From contig NZ_CP080997.1 in the NCBI RefSeq assembly GCF_019645815.1, forward strand, positions 1,554,880 to 1,618,879: DNA of 64,000 nucleotides. The letters run 5' to 3'. Below are positions 62,600-64,000 of the stretch, piece after piece. Source of the DNA: Mycolicibacter heraklionensis (GTDB lineage: Bacteria; Actinomycetota; Actinomycetes; Mycobacteriales; Mycobacteriaceae). Position 1 is the stretch's first letter. Each line of letters starts with the position of its first letter. Made by a program: the position numbers and the translations under genes. Below the pieces are notes generated by a model that was given only the letters and a program-made list of their open reading frames with translations, had not been told where the DNA came from and did no database searches.

Positions 62600-63987
62600 T
62601 GGCGCGCTTCGATATTCCCGAGGGTTGGTCGGCGCAGGCGTTCCGGTTCACGTTGGACCCGACCGAAGCCCAAGCTCGTGCGCTGGCACGACATTTCGGC
62701 GCTCGTCGTAAGGCATACAACTGGGCTGTGGCCACCTTGAAGGCCGATATTCAGGCGTGGCGTGAGACTGGCATCGAGACGGCGAAGCCTTCGCTGCCGG
62801 TGCTGCGAAAGCGGTGGAACCAGGTCAAGAACGATGTGTGTGTCAATGCCGAGACCGGTGCGGTGTGGTGGGCGGAGTGCTCGAAGGAGGCCTACGCCGA
62901 CGGGATTGCCGGCGCGGTGGATGCCTACTGGAATTGGCAGACCTCTCGTGCCGGCGCCCGGGCTGGCCGGAGAGTTGGTTTTCCGCGATTCAAGCGCAAA
63001 GGCCGTGACTGCGACCGCGTGTCGTTCACGACCGGGGCGATGCGGGTGGAGCCCGACCGCCGCCACCTCACACTTCCGGTGATCGGCTGTGTACGCACCC
63101 ATGAGAACACCCGCCGGCTGCAACGGCTCATCGCGAAAGACCGAGCGCGGGTGTTGGCGATCTCGGTTCGCCGCAACGGTACCCGAATGGATGCGAGTGT
63201 GCGCGTGCTGATGCAGCGCCCCCAGCGGCCCAACGTGGCATTCCCGGGTTCGCGGGTCGGTGTCGATGTGGGGGTGCGTCGACTGGCGACCGTGGCCAAC
63301 GACACCGGTGAGGTCATCGAGCGAGTTGCCAACCCGCGCCCGCTCGATGCCGCCCTCACGCAGCTGCGGCGGGTCAGCCGGGCTCGGTCGCGCTGCAGGA
63401 AAGGCTCACGGCGCTATCGTGAGCGCACCACCGAGATGTCCCGGCTGCACCGCCGGGTCAACGATGTCCGTACCCATCACCTGCACGTCCTGACCACGCG
63501 ATTGGCCAAAACCCACGGCCGCATCGTTGTCGAAGGCTTGGACGCTGCCGGGATGCTGCGGCAAAAGGGCCTGTCAGGGGCGCGCGCCCGCCGGCGCGCG
63601 CTCTCCGATGCGGCTCTGGGCACCCCGCGCCGGCACCTGTCCTACAAGACGGGCTGGTACGGATCGTCACTGGTGGTCGCCGACTGTTGGTTCCCCTCGT
63701 CGAAAACCTGCCACGCCTGCGGGCATGTGCAAGATATCGGCTGGGGCGAACAGTGGCGATGCGATGACTGCTCGACATCGCACCACCGCGACGACAACGC
63801 CGCGATCACCCTCGCACGCTACGAGGAGCCCGCTATGGGCAATAGTGTCGTCGGCCCAGTTGGGGCCGCCGTCAAGCGTGGAGCCGACCGTAAGACCCAG
63901 CCTGGCCGGGCAGGTGGCCGTGAAACGCGGAAGGGAGGCAGTCACACGGTTGCCGAACATCCCCGAGACGGGGTGCAAGTCGCGTGA
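62599..63987 (+). CDS. tnpB: TnpB RNA-guided nuclease of the IS607 element
   Basis: This 462-residue TnpB appears intact. RuvC residues are Asp223 (VGVDVGVRRLATV), Glu312 (IVVEGLDAAGML) and Asp398 (HHRDDNAAITLARY), and the zinc finger has Cys371, Cys374, Cys388 and Cys391 (CHACGHV and CDDC). The N-terminal REC-like region begins FRFTLDPTEAQARALARHFG. The tail after residue 405 is basic and low in structure. ATG 62599 overlaps the TGA that ends the tnpA remnant. In studied TnpBs the guide RNA comes from the 3' end of the gene and the element's right end. That region is cut by the window edge. Confidence 0.92.
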   Translation: MARFDIPEGWSAQAFRFTLDPTEAQARALARHFGARRKAYNWAVATLKADIQAWRETGIETAKPSLPVLRKRWNQVKNDVCVNAETGAVWWAECSKEAYADGIAGAVDAYWNWQTSRAGARAGRRVGFPRFKRKGRDCDRVSFTTGAMRVEPDRRHLTLPVIGCVRTHENTRRLQRLIAKDRARVLAISVRRNGTRMDASVRVLMQRPQRPNVAFPGSRVGVDVGVRRLATVANDTGEVIERVANPRPLDAALTQLRRVSRARSRCRKGSRRYRERTTEMSRLHRRVNDVRTHHLHVLTTRLAKTHGRIVVEGLDAAGMLRQKGLSGARARRRALSDAALGTPRRHLSYKTGWYGSSLVVADCWFPSSKTCHACGHVQDIGWGEQWRCDDCSTSHHRDDNAAITLARYEEPAMGNSVVGPVGAAVKRGADRKTQPGRAGGRETRKGGSHTVAEHPRDGVQVA

Positions 63988-64000
63988 CCACTAATGATCA

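Larger units (their letters stand above)
62022..63987 (+). mobile_element. IS607-type element (tnpA remnant plus tnpB), right end outside the window
   Basis: A serine-recombinase tnpA and a tnpB in the fixed IS607 order overlap in TGATG (62597-62601). IS607 elements have no inverted repeats, so the left boundary between 61932 and 62022 and the right boundary beyond 63987 cannot be fixed here. It is inserted downstream of cmrA, on the side of its start codon. Confidence 0.85.

Noticed and set aside
63800..64000. Guide RNA of TnpB
   Set aside because: It is expected over the tnpB 3' end and the right end of the element, but the window stops 13 bases after the stop codon, so no boundary can be supported.

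Overview
The window is a high-GC actinobacterial chromosome segment, almost certainly from a mycobacterium. The evidence is a type I fatty acid synthase with its AcpS, the mycolate reductase CmrA, a PGRS-repeat protein, the GlgE alpha-glucan pathway, the archaeal-type mismatch nuclease NucS, LdtMt2-type and LpqM-type lipoproteins, and gene order matching two separate blocks of the M. tuberculosis map. The species cannot be fixed from sequence reading alone. A non-tuberculous mycobacterium is likely, because several exported proteins carry a plain signal peptide where M. tuberculosis would use a PE or PPE domain. Layout: (1) Bases 1-28361 follow the M. tuberculosis Rv1319c-Rv1343c order: adenylate cyclase (cut by the window edge), nucS, an Old Yellow Enzyme, methylmalonyl-CoA epimerase, fadA4, a thioredoxin/TPR protein, glgB-glgE with divergent glgP, a PGRS protein, lpqM-like peptidase, dinG, pncB, clpS, a DUF2017 gene, P1 peptidase, rhomboid, murI, the Rv1339-type phosphodiesterase, rph, rdgB, a DUF3817 gene and lprD, ending in a tRNA-Leu. 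The mec-cysO-cysM cassette that sits between the P1 peptidase and rhomboid genes in M. tuberculosis is missing. (2) Bases 28362-32000 are an accessory junction with an exported protein of unknown function, a DUF732 protein and an MFS transporter. (3) Bases 32074-61931 follow the Rv2525c-Rv2509 order: Tat-exported DUF1906 protein, fas, acpS, M20 peptidase, bcp, a DUF3618 gene, ldtB, orn, a HerA-like ATPase and cmrA. The block is broken up by an IS256-family element, a LysR/flavoprotein/VOC group, a transporter fusion and a group of exported hydrolases. (4) From 62022 to the end lies an IS607-type element with a broken tnpA and an intact tnpB. Working together: GlgB and GlgE build and branch alpha-glucan while GlgP degrades it. 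AcpS loads phosphopantetheine onto the ACP domain of FAS-I, whose products feed mycolate synthesis, where CmrA makes the final reduction. LdtB cross-links peptidoglycan, and several neighbouring genes encode exported hydrolases. NucS, DinG, RdgB, Orn, Rph and the HerA-like ATPase are genome and RNA maintenance functions. Many genes start directly behind a TANNNT -10 element 6 to 7 bases from the start codon, the signature of leaderless transcripts. I found no CRISPR array, prophage or clear defence system. The most unusual observations are the doubly damaged tnpA beside an intact tnpB, the in-frame 57-base tandem duplication at the start of lpqM, the PE-less PGRS and PE-PPE proteins, a 19-base palindrome in front of one of them, and an iron-box-like site over a leaderless methyltransferase promoter.
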